In this document: positions 1-8,760 of the stretch, one piece after another
Layout: each line of letters begins with the position of its first letter
Numbering within the stretch: the first letter of the stretch is position 1
Assembly: GCA_048549915.1 (NCBI GenBank)
Contig: JBLYYE010000021.1
Coordinates: 1-64,000, forward strand
DNA: 64,000 nt
Source: LSUCC0057 sp048549915
Lineage (GTDB): Bacteria > Pseudomonadota > Gammaproteobacteria > Pseudomonadales > Porticoccaceae
Direction: 5' to 3'
Program-made: the position numbers and the translations under genes
The notes under the pieces: model-generated
Told to the model about the DNA's origin: nothing
The model's input: only the letters and a program-made list of their open reading frames with translations
The model's database searches: none

Positions 1-7
1 AAGTTTA

Positions 8-95
8 GGAGGGGTGGCTGAGTGGTCGAAAGCACCGGTCTTGAAAACCGACGAGTCGAGAGGCTCCCAGGGTTCGAATCCCTGTCCCTCCGCCA
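8..95 (+). tRNA. tRNA-Ser (anticodon TGA)
   Basis: A complete cloverleaf can be folded. The seven-pair acceptor stem starts GGAGGGG and closes with a G-T wobble; the discriminator is G and CCA is encoded. The anticodon loop CTTGAAA carries TGA at 42-44, and the long variable arm expected of serine tRNA lies between the anticodon and T arms. The T loop reads GGTTCGAATCC. A rho-independent terminator follows within ten bases, so it looks like the last or only gene of its transcript. Confidence 0.96.
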
Positions 96-100
96 TAAAT

Positions 101-133
101 AAAAAACCCCCGCCCTTTGGGCGGGGGTTTTTT
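101..133 (+). terminator. Rho-independent terminator after tRNA-Ser
   Basis: Perfect inverted repeat: A6 plus CCCCCGCCC, a TTT loop, GGGCGGGGG and T6. The tract is symmetric, so it can also stop leftward transcription, but the leftward DUF3604 gene ends at 223 and would reach it only after about 90 bases. Confidence 0.93.
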
Positions 134-222
134 ATTTATCGGACGGGGCTCGCGGAGGGAACCCCCGGTTCGATTCAATGCGCAGCATTGAAGACAAGCC
201 GCACCGTTGAACAAAGACGGTG

Positions 223-2082
223 CTAAGGCGTATACCAAATGGCCGAACTGTAGGCGCGCTCTTGAATGGTTGACGGATACTCATCACTCACTTCTAGGTT
301 ATAACGCACCGCATCATAAGTACTCCACCGAGGAGTAGGAATCTCCAGAACACGCACGTAATAAAACGCTTTTTGCTGAGGATCAAAATCTGGATCACTC
401 CAAACAGTGCTCAGCTGCTGGGCACCAATCGAGTTACTCCAAGTCGCAGTTGTGACATCGACAGTGTTGCCTACAGCGGGAAGCTTGCCCTGTGCATTGG
501 GTTGCCGACGCGCTTTATCACTCCACTGCACGTCATAAACTCTCTCTTGAGTTCTACCCTTTGCGTCCAGCCAGCCTTTTACCACTTGCAGACGATCTAA
601 GTTGCCGCTCAGCGGGTCCTTGATGGCGCTAATTAAAAATTTGGGCACGCGCGCTCCTGCACTGGCTAGCTCACCCCCCATCGGCACACCACGGCTATAA
701 CCATTTATTGCCAAAGCCGATGAGTCGGCATCATCGGCAACAAAATCCCAGCCACCAAAAAAGCGCAGAGTGATACGCGGGCCTGTGGTGGCGTAGACTT
801 CACGCCGTTTCATCGCATCAAATATCGCTTCGCGGGTATTCTCATGCGCCCACACGGCTGCATAACCCGAGGCCAATGCCTCCCAGCTCATGTAGTGAGC
901 ATCCCCGAGAGTACCTATGGCTCTGCTGAGCCTCTCCGCGTCGGGCTCAACACCACTGTGCTTACCAAAGAAATTACTCTCCTCTGCTGTAGCCAATGCG
1001 GTATGGCTGTCGCTAGAACCGATCACACCAAACTTATAGGGATTAACACCTAGCTGCTGCTCTAGCTTGAGCCCATTTTTGAGCGCTTCGCGAGCATACT
1101 CGTACTGCAGCATCGATTTTTCTTTGGGCACCAATAGTAAATTGGCTTTATCCCAGAGAACATCGTGACCGGCAAACTCATCGTTAGTGGAAAGGTAGGG
1201 GTGTGATTCGCCGTCACCTTTTATCTGCGTCACTTCGTAAAGCGGCTCCCAGCGAGCGCGCTGACTGGCATATTCGGGAGTAAGCGGCTTGCCGGTTGCC
1301 GGATTGCTCTCGGTCGGAAACATAATTCCGTTGCTGACGTTGCCATTGTGTGCAAGCGCCAATACTTGGCTGCCGGTGGTTTGCTCATAACGCGCCATCC
1401 AGCTCCACAGGTCTTCTGGGTTAAAGCTCTCCAAGGTGGTAAACGGTAGCATCTGCCCTGCTTCTTCGGCGCCACCACGGTAGAGAACATTGCGGTGTAG
1501 ATTGTTGCCGTTCTCGGTAGAGGTCCACTCGTAACCGGCAATCGTTGTAAAAGTGCCGGGGTCATTAAATTGCTCGGCTACGTTAAGGTAACTCTGCCAA
1601 ATAGAGCCACTGAAACGCTCATCAATTAGTACATCGGGCATCTTGGCGTTGGTGAAATCCGCAATGACTTCCATAGTGGCACCCAATGCCACATTACCGC
1701 CCTGAGATAAACGGTTGTGCCAATCGGCGACTTTGGTATTTTTTAACAGCGCGGGGTTGCCGGCAATTATTTCGTTCATCGCCCCCATGCCATCGGAATG
1801 GTCTGAAACCACCAGAAAATCTAGCGGACGTGAGAGCTGTATCTGTTCACCATGAGTACTCTCAACACGCTCTCCTCGCGCCAGCCGGTAAGCTTGCTCT
1901 GGGTCCAAAGTTACACCAAAAGCGCGCGCATCGAGCGATAGAGTGGTGTGCAGATGTGTATCACCCCAGAGCGGCTGACTTGCATAGTTTTCCTCAATGT
2001 AGGGAGAGTAAACGGATTCTGCAAAAGCCACGGACGAGACGAATAGTGCCGTCAGAGTAGCTGCCAATAGAGTTTGCTTCAT
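223..2082 (-). CDS. Secreted DUF3604 family protein (PHP-like metal-binding fold)
   Basis: About 619 residues starting at the ATG at 2082. That start is preferred over upstream in-frame starts (to 2247) because an AGAGGGTGA ribosome site sits just before it and the first 21 residues form a Sec signal peptide ending VAFA. After cleavage comes GDTHLH (His43 and His45), then VSDHSDG, AHNGN and a later SSDSH. These spaced His/Asp clusters are typical of the PHP-like metal site of DUF3604. The protein should be periplasmic or exported. The substrate is not known to me and cannot be read from the neighbours. It stands alone, convergent to the tRNA-Ser terminator and divergent from the photolyase. 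Confidence 0.85.
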   Translation of the reverse strand: MKQTLLAATLTALFVSSVAFAESVYSPYIEENYASQPLWGDTHLHTTLSLDARAFGVTLDPEQAYRLARGERVESTHGEQIQLSRPLDFLVVSDHSDGMGAMNEIIAGNPALLKNTKVADWHNRLSQGGNVALGATMEVIADFTNAKMPDVLIDERFSGSIWQSYLNVAEQFNDPGTFTTIAGYEWTSTENGNNLHRNVLYRGGAEEAGQMLPFTTLESFNPEDLWSWMARYEQTTGSQVLALAHNGNVSNGIMFPTESNPATGKPLTPEYASQRARWEPLYEVTQIKGDGESHPYLSTNDEFAGHDVLWDKANLLLVPKEKSMLQYEYAREALKNGLKLEQQLGVNPYKFGVIGSSDSHTALATAEESNFFGKHSGVEPDAERLSRAIGTLGDAHYMSWEALASGYAAVWAHENTREAIFDAMKRREVYATTGPRITLRFFGGWDFVADDADSSALAINGYSRGVPMGGELASAGARVPKFLISAIKDPLSGNLDRLQVVKGWLDAKGRTQERVYDVQWSDKARRQPNAQGKLPAVGNTVDVTTATWSNSIGAQQLSTVWSDPDFDPQQKAFYYVRVLEIPTPRWSTYDAVRYNLEVSDEYPSTIQERAYSSAIWYTP

Positions 2083-2366
2083 AACCAAATCACCCTCTTG
2101 TGACGGACACTTAGGCACTACTTCACGCAAGCTGACGTCAGTCGCTGCTGCTTTTCTCTTGTTTAATCTCATCGGTTTACCCTTTTTATTGTATTTTTGA
2201 GTACTTTTCTGTGGCGCATACTGAGTAGACACCAAGATTTTTGTCAAAACAGTATTGCCTGTTCATCAATGGTGGTCAATTAGGGCTAATCGCTATTAGG
2301 TCAGGGTTTTCAGGTGTCCCCTAGAGAAGTAAAGTGACGTACCAATGTGACTGAACGAGAAACCGT

Positions 2367-3869
2367 GTGCTCCAAATAGTCTGGTTTAAACGCGATCTGC
2401 GCAGCGTCGACCATGCCCCGTTAACAGCGGCGGCTATGGCTGGCCCGTTACTGCCAGTTTATTGCCTTGAGCCTGGCTACTGGCAGCTGCCGGACACCAG
2501 CGACCGGCAGTGGCAATTTGTCCGAGAGTCACTACAAGATCTCAACGATCAGTTGGGCCTTGGCGGTGGGCAGCTACATCTCTACCAAAGCGACATTGTC
2601 GCGTTACTGGATAGCCTACTCCAGCAGCACGGCAAATTCACACTGCACAGCCATGAAGAGGCTGGCAACCTGTGGACCTACCAGCGCGATCGGGCAGTCG
2701 CGCGCTGGTGTCGGCGCAACGCGATAAGCTGGCAACAGTACAAGCAGTTTGGTGTGCAACGTGGCAGCGAACTGCGCCGCGACAACTGGCAGCAGTGGCG
2801 CCAACAGTGGTTAGAAAAACCAACCGCGCCGCCGGTGAAGAGCAAACAGTGGCTCATGGCCGAGGGAGCTCTACCGCCATCACATTGGCCAATGCGTATA
2901 AAAGAAGACCCATTGCCCTGCCCTAGGCGCCAACTGGGCGGTAGAACCGCTGGATTAAGAGTGCTCAACTCCTTTCTACACCAGCGCGGGGAGCGTTACC
3001 GCGGCTCACTCAGCCGCACCGAGAGTGCTGCACAACACGGTTCGCGGCTCAGCGCTCACCTTGCCTATGGCACACTGAGCTTGCGCGAAATCCTGACAGC
3101 ACTCGATACTGCACGCGAGCAGAGCCAAGGCCGCTGGCGCCAAAGCTTGAGCGCTTTCGAGTCGCGGTTGTGGTGGCACTGCCACTTTATCCAAAAACTC
3201 GAGGCGCAGCCGAGTATAGAGCGTCAGGCGCAGATCGCACCCTTAGAGCGACTACCAACCAGCGACGACGAACAGCGCCGGCTGGCTTGGCAGAGCGGCA
3301 ATACTGGCTGGCCAATGGTGGATGCAGCCATGCGTTACCTGCACTGCCATGGCTGGGTCAATTTTCGTATGCGCGCCATGCTGGTGTCGGTCGCCACCCA
3401 TACGCTGCAGCTGCCCTGGCAGCGTGTTGCGGAGTTTTTAGCCGCGCAGTTTGTCGACTACGAACCCGGAATACACTTCCCACAAGTACAGATGCAGAGC
3501 GGTCTCTCTTGGAACCCGGTACTGCGTATCTATAACCCGACGACTCAAACTAAACAGCTGGATAGCGATGGGCGTTTCATCCGCCGCTGGGTGCCTGAAC
3601 TAGCTAACCTGCCCGGTGAATGGTTATTAGAGCCGTGGAAGCTACCCGGCAACTTAAAACAGCACTACAAGGTCGGCGACTACCCTGCCCCACTGGTCGA
3701 TCTCTCTGCAGCCAATCGGGCTCGCAAAGCAGCTATCCATGCAATAGAGCAACAAGAGGGGATTGCGCGGCCGAGCAATCGCAGCAAAGCGCGCAGCTCT
3801 GCCGCCAGAAAGCCCAAGCAAAACAGCTCGGATAATAGCGCTGACACGGGGCAATTAGCGCTGTTTTAA
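2367..3869 (+). CDS. Deoxyribodipyrimidine photolyase / cryptochrome family flavoprotein
   Basis: About 500 residues with a GTG start. The N-terminus (IVWFKRDLRSVDHAPL) is the photolyase alpha/beta domain that holds the antenna chromophore. The C-terminal helical FAD domain shows NTGWPMVDAAMRYL, then WVNFRMRAML, DYEPGIHFPQ and LRIYNP. The NFRMRAML and YEPGIHF motifs differ from the classical class I CPD enzyme (NRxRM), so it belongs to another bacterial branch; whether it repairs DNA or senses light is unclear. The last 35 residues are a Ser/Lys/Arg/Asn-rich tail that is probably disordered. A light-repair role fits a proteorhodopsin-bearing surface-water organism (inference). Confidence 0.88.
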   Translation: MLQIVWFKRDLRSVDHAPLTAAAMAGPLLPVYCLEPGYWQLPDTSDRQWQFVRESLQDLNDQLGLGGGQLHLYQSDIVALLDSLLQQHGKFTLHSHEEAGNLWTYQRDRAVARWCRRNAISWQQYKQFGVQRGSELRRDNWQQWRQQWLEKPTAPPVKSKQWLMAEGALPPSHWPMRIKEDPLPCPRRQLGGRTAGLRVLNSFLHQRGERYRGSLSRTESAAQHGSRLSAHLAYGTLSLREILTALDTAREQSQGRWRQSLSAFESRLWWHCHFIQKLEAQPSIERQAQIAPLERLPTSDDEQRRLAWQSGNTGWPMVDAAMRYLHCHGWVNFRMRAMLVSVATHTLQLPWQRVAEFLAAQFVDYEPGIHFPQVQMQSGLSWNPVLRIYNPTTQTKQLDSDGRFIRRWVPELANLPGEWLLEPWKLPGNLKQHYKVGDYPAPLVDLSAANRARKAAIHAIEQQEGIARPSNRSKARSSAARKPKQNSSDNSADTGQLALF

Positions 3870-3924
3870 AATATCTCTCAGCAAGAAGGCAGTGCTGGAA
3901 GCTGCCGCTAAATGACGACCCGCT

Positions 3925-4617
3925 TTAATGAACCACGCGCGGGGCACTGGTCGGGTATTTCAGCAGTGTGAAGTCTTTCTGGTAGATCTCGCCGATGAGT
4001 TGGTGATCTGTAGCCGACAGCACAGGACTAGCGGGTTTTTCTGCAGCTTTACTCACATTACTAGCATCTTGCTCAACGGCAGCCTGCGTTTTGTTGTCGG
4101 CCATAGGTGCTACCGGCATAACTAAGAGCTCGCGGCTAGCTTGACCAAACTGCTCATCGAGATAATCCGCCAAGTGGTCGAGCCCCGCCTCAAGCTTAAA
4201 CACACGGCACTCGCGCGGCAAAAAACTCGACTGCCAGCGCAAATCGCCGGGCAGTTTATTACTGTCGCTGGCGATCAACTCTGCATGCTCTGCAAGCCAA
4301 CTGCTGAACTCTGGAAAATCGCTCTCACCGGCGGCGCGTTGGCGCAGTTGGTATGCAGCGACCACGCGTGAAGTGGGATGACGTACCAGCGCTAGGGCAT
4401 CGTCTAAAAAATGCTGGGGAAACATTTTAGAAAAATGTTGCTGTTCAATATGCTGCACTGGGCTGGCGCCGGCGGTTGTTGGCTGGCCGGAATAACGGGG
4501 GTCGTGCAGCGCCGCCGTACCAAAGCGCTCTGCCAGATAGCGATCAAACAGTGAACCACCGGCCAAAGGCACATGGGCAAAATAGAGCAACCCCTTATCA
4601 GTTTTATACAGCGGCAT
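3925..4617 (-). CDS. Sulfotransferase-like protein with degenerate PAPS loop
   Basis: About 230 residues. Near the N-terminus, YFAHVPLAGGSLFDRYL aligns with the 5'-phosphosulfate loop of Golgi-type sulfotransferases (HVPKTGGSS), and ALVRHPTSRVVAAYQ matches the 3'-phosphate motif (VRDPxxRxxSxY). The usual loop lysine is replaced by Leu-Ala, so catalysis is doubtful. The C-terminal third is Ala/Lys/Glu-rich and probably flexible. The ATG lies four bases after the SDR gene's stop, so the two are co-transcribed. No signal peptide. Fold assignment is fair, activity unknown. Confidence 0.65.
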   Translation of the reverse strand: MPLYKTDKGLLYFAHVPLAGGSLFDRYLAERFGTAALHDPRYSGQPTTAGASPVQHIEQQHFSKMFPQHFLDDALALVRHPTSRVVAAYQLRQRAAGESDFPEFSSWLAEHAELIASDSNKLPGDLRWQSSFLPRECRVFKLEAGLDHLADYLDEQFGQASRELLVMPVAPMADNKTQAAVEQDASNVSKAAEKPASPVLSATDHQLIGEIYQKDFTLLKYPTSAPRVVH

Positions 4618-4620
4618 AGT

Positions 4621-5436
4621 TTACTTGCCGGCCTCGCGCGCCAGGTATTGCTGTTTGTTGCGTTCACCCTTGCGGTTCATCGCTGGGCGCAGTTTGCGGC
4701 GGATAGCCGGGAACAGATAGCCCATAGTGGCCAATAACGCGCTGACCCGCGGCAGAGCCGCCTCCATCACTTCACCGTTGGCAACTTGATAAACCGCTTC
4801 GGCGACTTTTTCGCTGCTACTCATCGGCTGCGCAAAGACAATACCTTCGACATCGTTAATCTCTTTCATAATAAACCCAGTATCGACTGGGCCCGGGCAG
4901 ACCAAACCCACATGAATACCTTCATCGCGCAGCTCATCTGCCAGTGAATAACTGAACGCTCGCAGGCCCGCCTTGCCAGCGGCATAGGTAGCGGCGCCTT
5001 GTATGGGAGTAAAACCTGCCAGCGAGGCAACATTGACAATAGCCCCACCACCGGCCTCGCGCAGGTAGGGGATAACCAATCTCGACAAAGCGATGGGAGC
5101 GGTCAGATTGACATCCATCATCTCGACTAAGTCGTCGCACTGGTTATCGGCAACGTTGCCGCGGCGATGCAAACCGGCGTTATTGATCAGTGCGTCGATG
5201 CGACCAAAGTGTGTCTGGCTCTTCTCGAAAATAGTTGCCCACTGGCTACGCTCACCGACATCAGCGGCAATGGTTAATACCTGAGTTTGCGCAGATAACT
5301 CTGCGGCTAAGGTTTCGAGTGGTTCTGCACGGCGCCCTACTAAGACTAACTTTGCACCGCGCTGGGCAAACAGACGCGCTGCCGCCGCGCCTATGCCGGC
5401 GGAACCACCGGTAATAATTACTACTTTATTCTTCAT
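4621..5436 (-). CDS. Short-chain dehydrogenase/reductase (SDR family)
   Basis: About 271 residues. The start at 5436 (MKNKVVIITGG) is preferred over the ATG at 5448 because GAGG sits six bases before it. It has the classical SDR nucleotide-binding TGGSAGIGAA, NNAG (INNAGLHRRG), a catalytic Ser in NVASLAG and YAAGK with the active Tyr and Lys, followed by CPGPVDTGF. The Rossmann fold binds NAD(P)H. The substrate cannot be told from sequence. The final 40 residues are basic, possibly membrane-associating. It is followed at once by the sulfotransferase-like gene. Confidence 0.9.
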   Translation of the reverse strand: MKNKVVIITGGSAGIGAAAARLFAQRGAKLVLVGRRAEPLETLAAELSAQTQVLTIAADVGERSQWATIFEKSQTHFGRIDALINNAGLHRRGNVADNQCDDLVEMMDVNLTAPIALSRLVIPYLREAGGGAIVNVASLAGFTPIQGAATYAAGKAGLRAFSYSLADELRDEGIHVGLVCPGPVDTGFIMKEINDVEGIVFAQPMSSSEKVAEAVYQVANGEVMEAALPRVSALLATMGYLFPAIRRKLRPAMNRKGERNKQQYLAREAGK

Positions 5437-5463
5437 GACCACCCTCATTATCTATTTTTTTTT

Positions 5464-5538
5464 TGGCCGCCCCTGCAAGAATCGAACTTGCATCTAAGAC
5501 TTAGGAGGTCCTTGTTTTATCCATTAAACTAAGGGGCG
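5464..5538 (-). tRNA. tRNA-Arg (anticodon CCT)
   Basis: On the minus strand the acceptor stem CGCCCCT pairs with AGGGGCG, the discriminator is G and CCA is encoded. The anticodon stem AGGAC/GTCTT encloses loop CTCCTAA, giving anticodon CCT (decodes AGG). The T arm reads GCAAGTTCGATTCTTGC. It sits between the divergently transcribed SDR and rsmE genes. Confidence 0.95.
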
Positions 5539-5611
5539 TAAAGGTAAACTTTGCCGGCGCAGTATAACCAACCGGCACCCTTTGATCTAACTGAGCTGAG
5601 AGTTTTATTCT

Positions 5612-6325
5612 GTGAATTTACTGCTATTACACCCCGCTGAAATATCTGCAGGTTGCGCACTCATCGCTGGTCGGCGCGCCGAGCATATTCGCTCAGTGCA
5701 TCGCGCTGTAAGGGGCGACAGGCTGCGCGCCGGAATCATTGACGGTAGCATCGGCAGCGCAGAGGTGCTGGAAGATAACGGCGAGACCATCCGCTTAAGC
5801 TATCACTCGGGCGATCAAATACCACCCACCGCGCTGCCTTTAAAACTGGTTATCGCACTGCCGCGCCCCAAAATGGTCAATCGACTGCTGCAGGCTGTGG
5901 CAGCAATGGGCGTCAAGCAGTTAGTATTTATCAACAGTTGGCGGGTAGAAAAAAGCTATTGGAACAGCCCACAGCTGAGCGAAGAAAATATCCGCGAGCA
6001 GCTGCTACTCGGGTTGGAGCAAGGAGTCGATACGGTACTGCCAGAGGTAACCCTAGAGCCCCGCTTTAAACCATTTGTAGAGGACCGATTGAGTGATTTC
6101 TGCGCGGACAGCCTGCGCTTGGTGGCCCACCCGAGCGGCACAGCACCCTGCCCTGTCGCCCTACAACAACCGGCCACGCTGGCCATTGGCCCCGAGGGCG
6201 GGTTTATCGACTACGAGATAGAGCTACTGCAAACGCAGGGGTTTACCGCGGTCACATTGGGCGCGCGCATTTTGCGCGTAGAGACCGCCGTTGTGGCCCT
6301 GATTAGCCGTCTCTACCCCGCCTAA
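5612..6325 (+). CDS. rsmE: 16S rRNA (uracil(1498)-N(3))-methyltransferase RsmE
   Basis: About 237 residues with a GTG start. RsmE is a SPOUT-class enzyme that methylates N3 of U1498 in the decoding centre of 16S rRNA using SAM. The N-terminal PUA-like part contains GRRAEHIRSVHR. The C-terminal knotted part shows LAIGPEGGF and LGARILRVETAVVA, the SAM-binding signature of the family. Length is normal. It converges with ygiQ; the two stop codons are almost adjacent with no visible terminator between them. Confidence 0.95.
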   Translation: MNLLLLHPAEISAGCALIAGRRAEHIRSVHRAVRGDRLRAGIIDGSIGSAEVLEDNGETIRLSYHSGDQIPPTALPLKLVIALPRPKMVNRLLQAVAAMGVKQLVFINSWRVEKSYWNSPQLSEENIREQLLLGLEQGVDTVLPEVTLEPRFKPFVEDRLSDFCADSLRLVAHPSGTAPCPVALQQPATLAIGPEGGFIDYEIELLQTQGFTAVTLGARILRVETAVVALISRLYPA

Positions 6326-6326
6326 T

Positions 6327-8546
6327 TTAACGGCGCGAACGGCTGGAGCGCGAATTACTGCGGCGCTGCTGCAGACGGCTAGCGGGCTGTTTCTTGCGCT
6401 TTTCGCGCTCATAAATCTCCCGTTCGCGGCGCGACTCCAGTGGCACCAAACAACCTTTATCTGAGCCGATCAAATCCTGCCGCCCCATCCGGCGCAGCGC
6501 TTTGCGCAACAGCGGCCAATTTTCGGTGTCGTGGTAGCGCAGTAGCGCCTTGTGCAGAGTGCGCTGTTCTGGGCTGCGCGCAGTCAATACCTGCTCAGTA
6601 TTATTGCGGTTGAGTGGGCGCAGCGGGTTGCGCTCGGTGTGATACATGGTTGTCGCCGAGGCCATTGGCGAAGGATAAAAGTTCTGCACCTGATCAACTC
6701 GAAAACCGTTCTCTTTTAACCACAGCGCCAGCGACAGCATGTCTTTGTCACCGGAGCCCGGGTGGCCAGAAATAAAGTATGGTATGAGGTACTGCTTTTT
6801 GCCTGCTTCTTGAGAAAAACGCTCGAACATCTCTTTAAATTCGTAGTAGCTTCCCATACCCGGCTTCATCATTTTGCTCAGCGGCGCCTCTTCCGAGTGC
6901 TCTGGGGCAATTTTTAGGTAGCCGCCAACATGGTGGGTGACGAGCTCTTTGACATACTCGGGATCGCGTACGGCTAAGTCATAGCGCAAGCCAGAGGCGA
7001 CTACGACTTTTTTCACCCCTTTTAGGGCGCGAGTTTTGCGATAGAGCGCCGTGGTGTGCGAGTGATCAGTTTCTAAATTAACACAGATACTGGGGTAGAC
7101 ACATGAAGGGCGCCGGCAGCTCTCTTCGATTTTTTTATCTTTGCAGTTCAGTCGATACATATTGGCTGTTGGGCCGCCAAGATCGGATATCACACCGGTG
7201 AAACCGGGCGTTAGGTCGCGGATTTTCTCCACCTCATCGAGGATAGACTGCTCTGAACGGCTCTGAATGATGCGCCCTTCGTGCTCGGTAATAGAGCAGA
7301 ATGTACAGCCGCCAAAACAGCCGCGCATTATATTGACCGAGAACCGGATCATCTCGTAGGCGGGAATCTTAGCGTCACCATAGCTGGGGTGGGGTACCCG
7401 CTTGTAGGGCTGTTCGAACACCCAATCGAGCTCAGCCGTCTCTAAAGGGAGCGGCGGTGGATTGATCCAGATATCGTTTCTACCCTGGTTCTGCACCAGT
7501 GGGCGGGCGTTACCGGGGTTAGTCTCGCGGTGAAAAATACGGTCGGCGTGCGCGTATAAGGCGGGGTCTTTGCAGACTGCATCGAAACTGGGCATGCGGA
7601 TATAGGTAGAGCTCGGATCGGTCTCAATAGCCTGTGTATCGGGTACCAAATTTACCACTTGAGTATTTTGGCTCGGCGCTTGCTGCCCAGCATCTACTGC
7701 GGCGTGCTGTGATTTAGCGTCGTCGCAGTCGCTTGGATGTGGTGCATCGTAGGGGTTTTTATGTTTCGGTAGAGCACCGGGTTGGTCGAGACGAGTCGAG
7801 TCAATTTCTCGCCACCCATCTGGAATAGAGCGGCACAAGAAGGCGGTCCCGCGCAGATCGCGAATATCGCGCACCGACTCCCCCGCTGCCATGCGGTGGG
7901 TAAGATCAATCAGAGCGCGCTCGGCGTTGCCAAACAGCAACAGATCTGCGGTGGAATCCATTAGTACAGAGCGCTTAACTTTATCACTCCAGTAATCGTA
8001 ATGTGCCAACCGGCGCAGGCTTGCTTCAATACCACCGGCGACTACTACCGCATCTGAATAGGCCTGTTTACACAGCTGGCTGTAGACGGTCAGGGCATAA
8101 TCGGGCCGCGCGCCACCTTTATCACCGGCGGTGTAGGCGTCATCGTGGCGAATACGGCGATCCGCGGTGTAGCGGTTAATCATCGAGTCCATATTGCCCG
8201 CAGTTACACCAAAATAGAGATTCGGCTTGCCGAGCTGACGCAGACTATCTGGGTTGGTCCAGTCAGGTTGCGAGATAATCCCGACCCTGAAACCCTGTGC
8301 CTCTAGGGTGCGGCCAATCACCGCCATACCGAAACTGGGGTGGTCGACGTAGGCATCGCCTGTAACAATAATCACATCGCAACTGTCCCAACCCAACTCA
8401 TCCATCTCCGCCCGGCTCATAGGCAAAAACGGCGCCGGAGTCAGGCACTCGGCCCAATATTTCGGGTAGCCGTAAAGAGCGGGCAGCGCTCTATCAGCGT
8501 GTGAACCGGGGGGGTTATTTGAGGCTTGACGAGAAACTGCAGACAT
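6327..8546 (-). CDS. YgiQ family radical SAM protein (UPF0313)
   Basis: About 739 residues, usual for the family. The N-terminal part (from ALYGYPKYW through CDVIIVTGDAYVDHPSFG) is the conserved YgiQ N-domain with a B12-binding-like fold. The radical SAM cluster motif CxxxCxxC is seen as CFGGCTFC, with cysteines at about residues 410, 414 and 417, binding a [4Fe-4S] cluster that cleaves SAM. ISGHPGSG and a very basic, Arg/Ser/Gln-rich tail follow. The reaction catalysed is not established to my knowledge. It lies downstream of the AT-rich retinal cluster, separated by about 210 bases with no clear terminator. Confidence 0.93.
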   Translation of the reverse strand: MSAVSRQASNNPPGSHADRALPALYGYPKYWAECLTPAPFLPMSRAEMDELGWDSCDVIIVTGDAYVDHPSFGMAVIGRTLEAQGFRVGIISQPDWTNPDSLRQLGKPNLYFGVTAGNMDSMINRYTADRRIRHDDAYTAGDKGGARPDYALTVYSQLCKQAYSDAVVVAGGIEASLRRLAHYDYWSDKVKRSVLMDSTADLLLFGNAERALIDLTHRMAAGESVRDIRDLRGTAFLCRSIPDGWREIDSTRLDQPGALPKHKNPYDAPHPSDCDDAKSQHAAVDAGQQAPSQNTQVVNLVPDTQAIETDPSSTYIRMPSFDAVCKDPALYAHADRIFHRETNPGNARPLVQNQGRNDIWINPPPLPLETAELDWVFEQPYKRVPHPSYGDAKIPAYEMIRFSVNIMRGCFGGCTFCSITEHEGRIIQSRSEQSILDEVEKIRDLTPGFTGVISDLGGPTANMYRLNCKDKKIEESCRRPSCVYPSICVNLETDHSHTTALYRKTRALKGVKKVVVASGLRYDLAVRDPEYVKELVTHHVGGYLKIAPEHSEEAPLSKMMKPGMGSYYEFKEMFERFSQEAGKKQYLIPYFISGHPGSGDKDMLSLALWLKENGFRVDQVQNFYPSPMASATTMYHTERNPLRPLNRNNTEQVLTARSPEQRTLHKALLRYHDTENWPLLRKALRRMGRQDLIGSDKGCLVPLESRREREIYEREKRKKQPASRLQQRRSNSRSSRSRR

Positions 8547-8760
8547 AACATAAGACCTGTAGGGCGATCACAAACCAAAATCATGGTGAGCGGGAAAATT
8601 CGGCCCCTATTGTACGCCCAAATGAAGTGCTAATAACCACACAATTAATGATAGTCTTTTAACTGGGCCCGAGTTCTCTAGACTCAAAGAGATCACGAAA
8701 ATACAGATTTTCTGACAAAGGCGCACAGACTAGCAAAAATGAGTCCGTGATAACTCGGTC

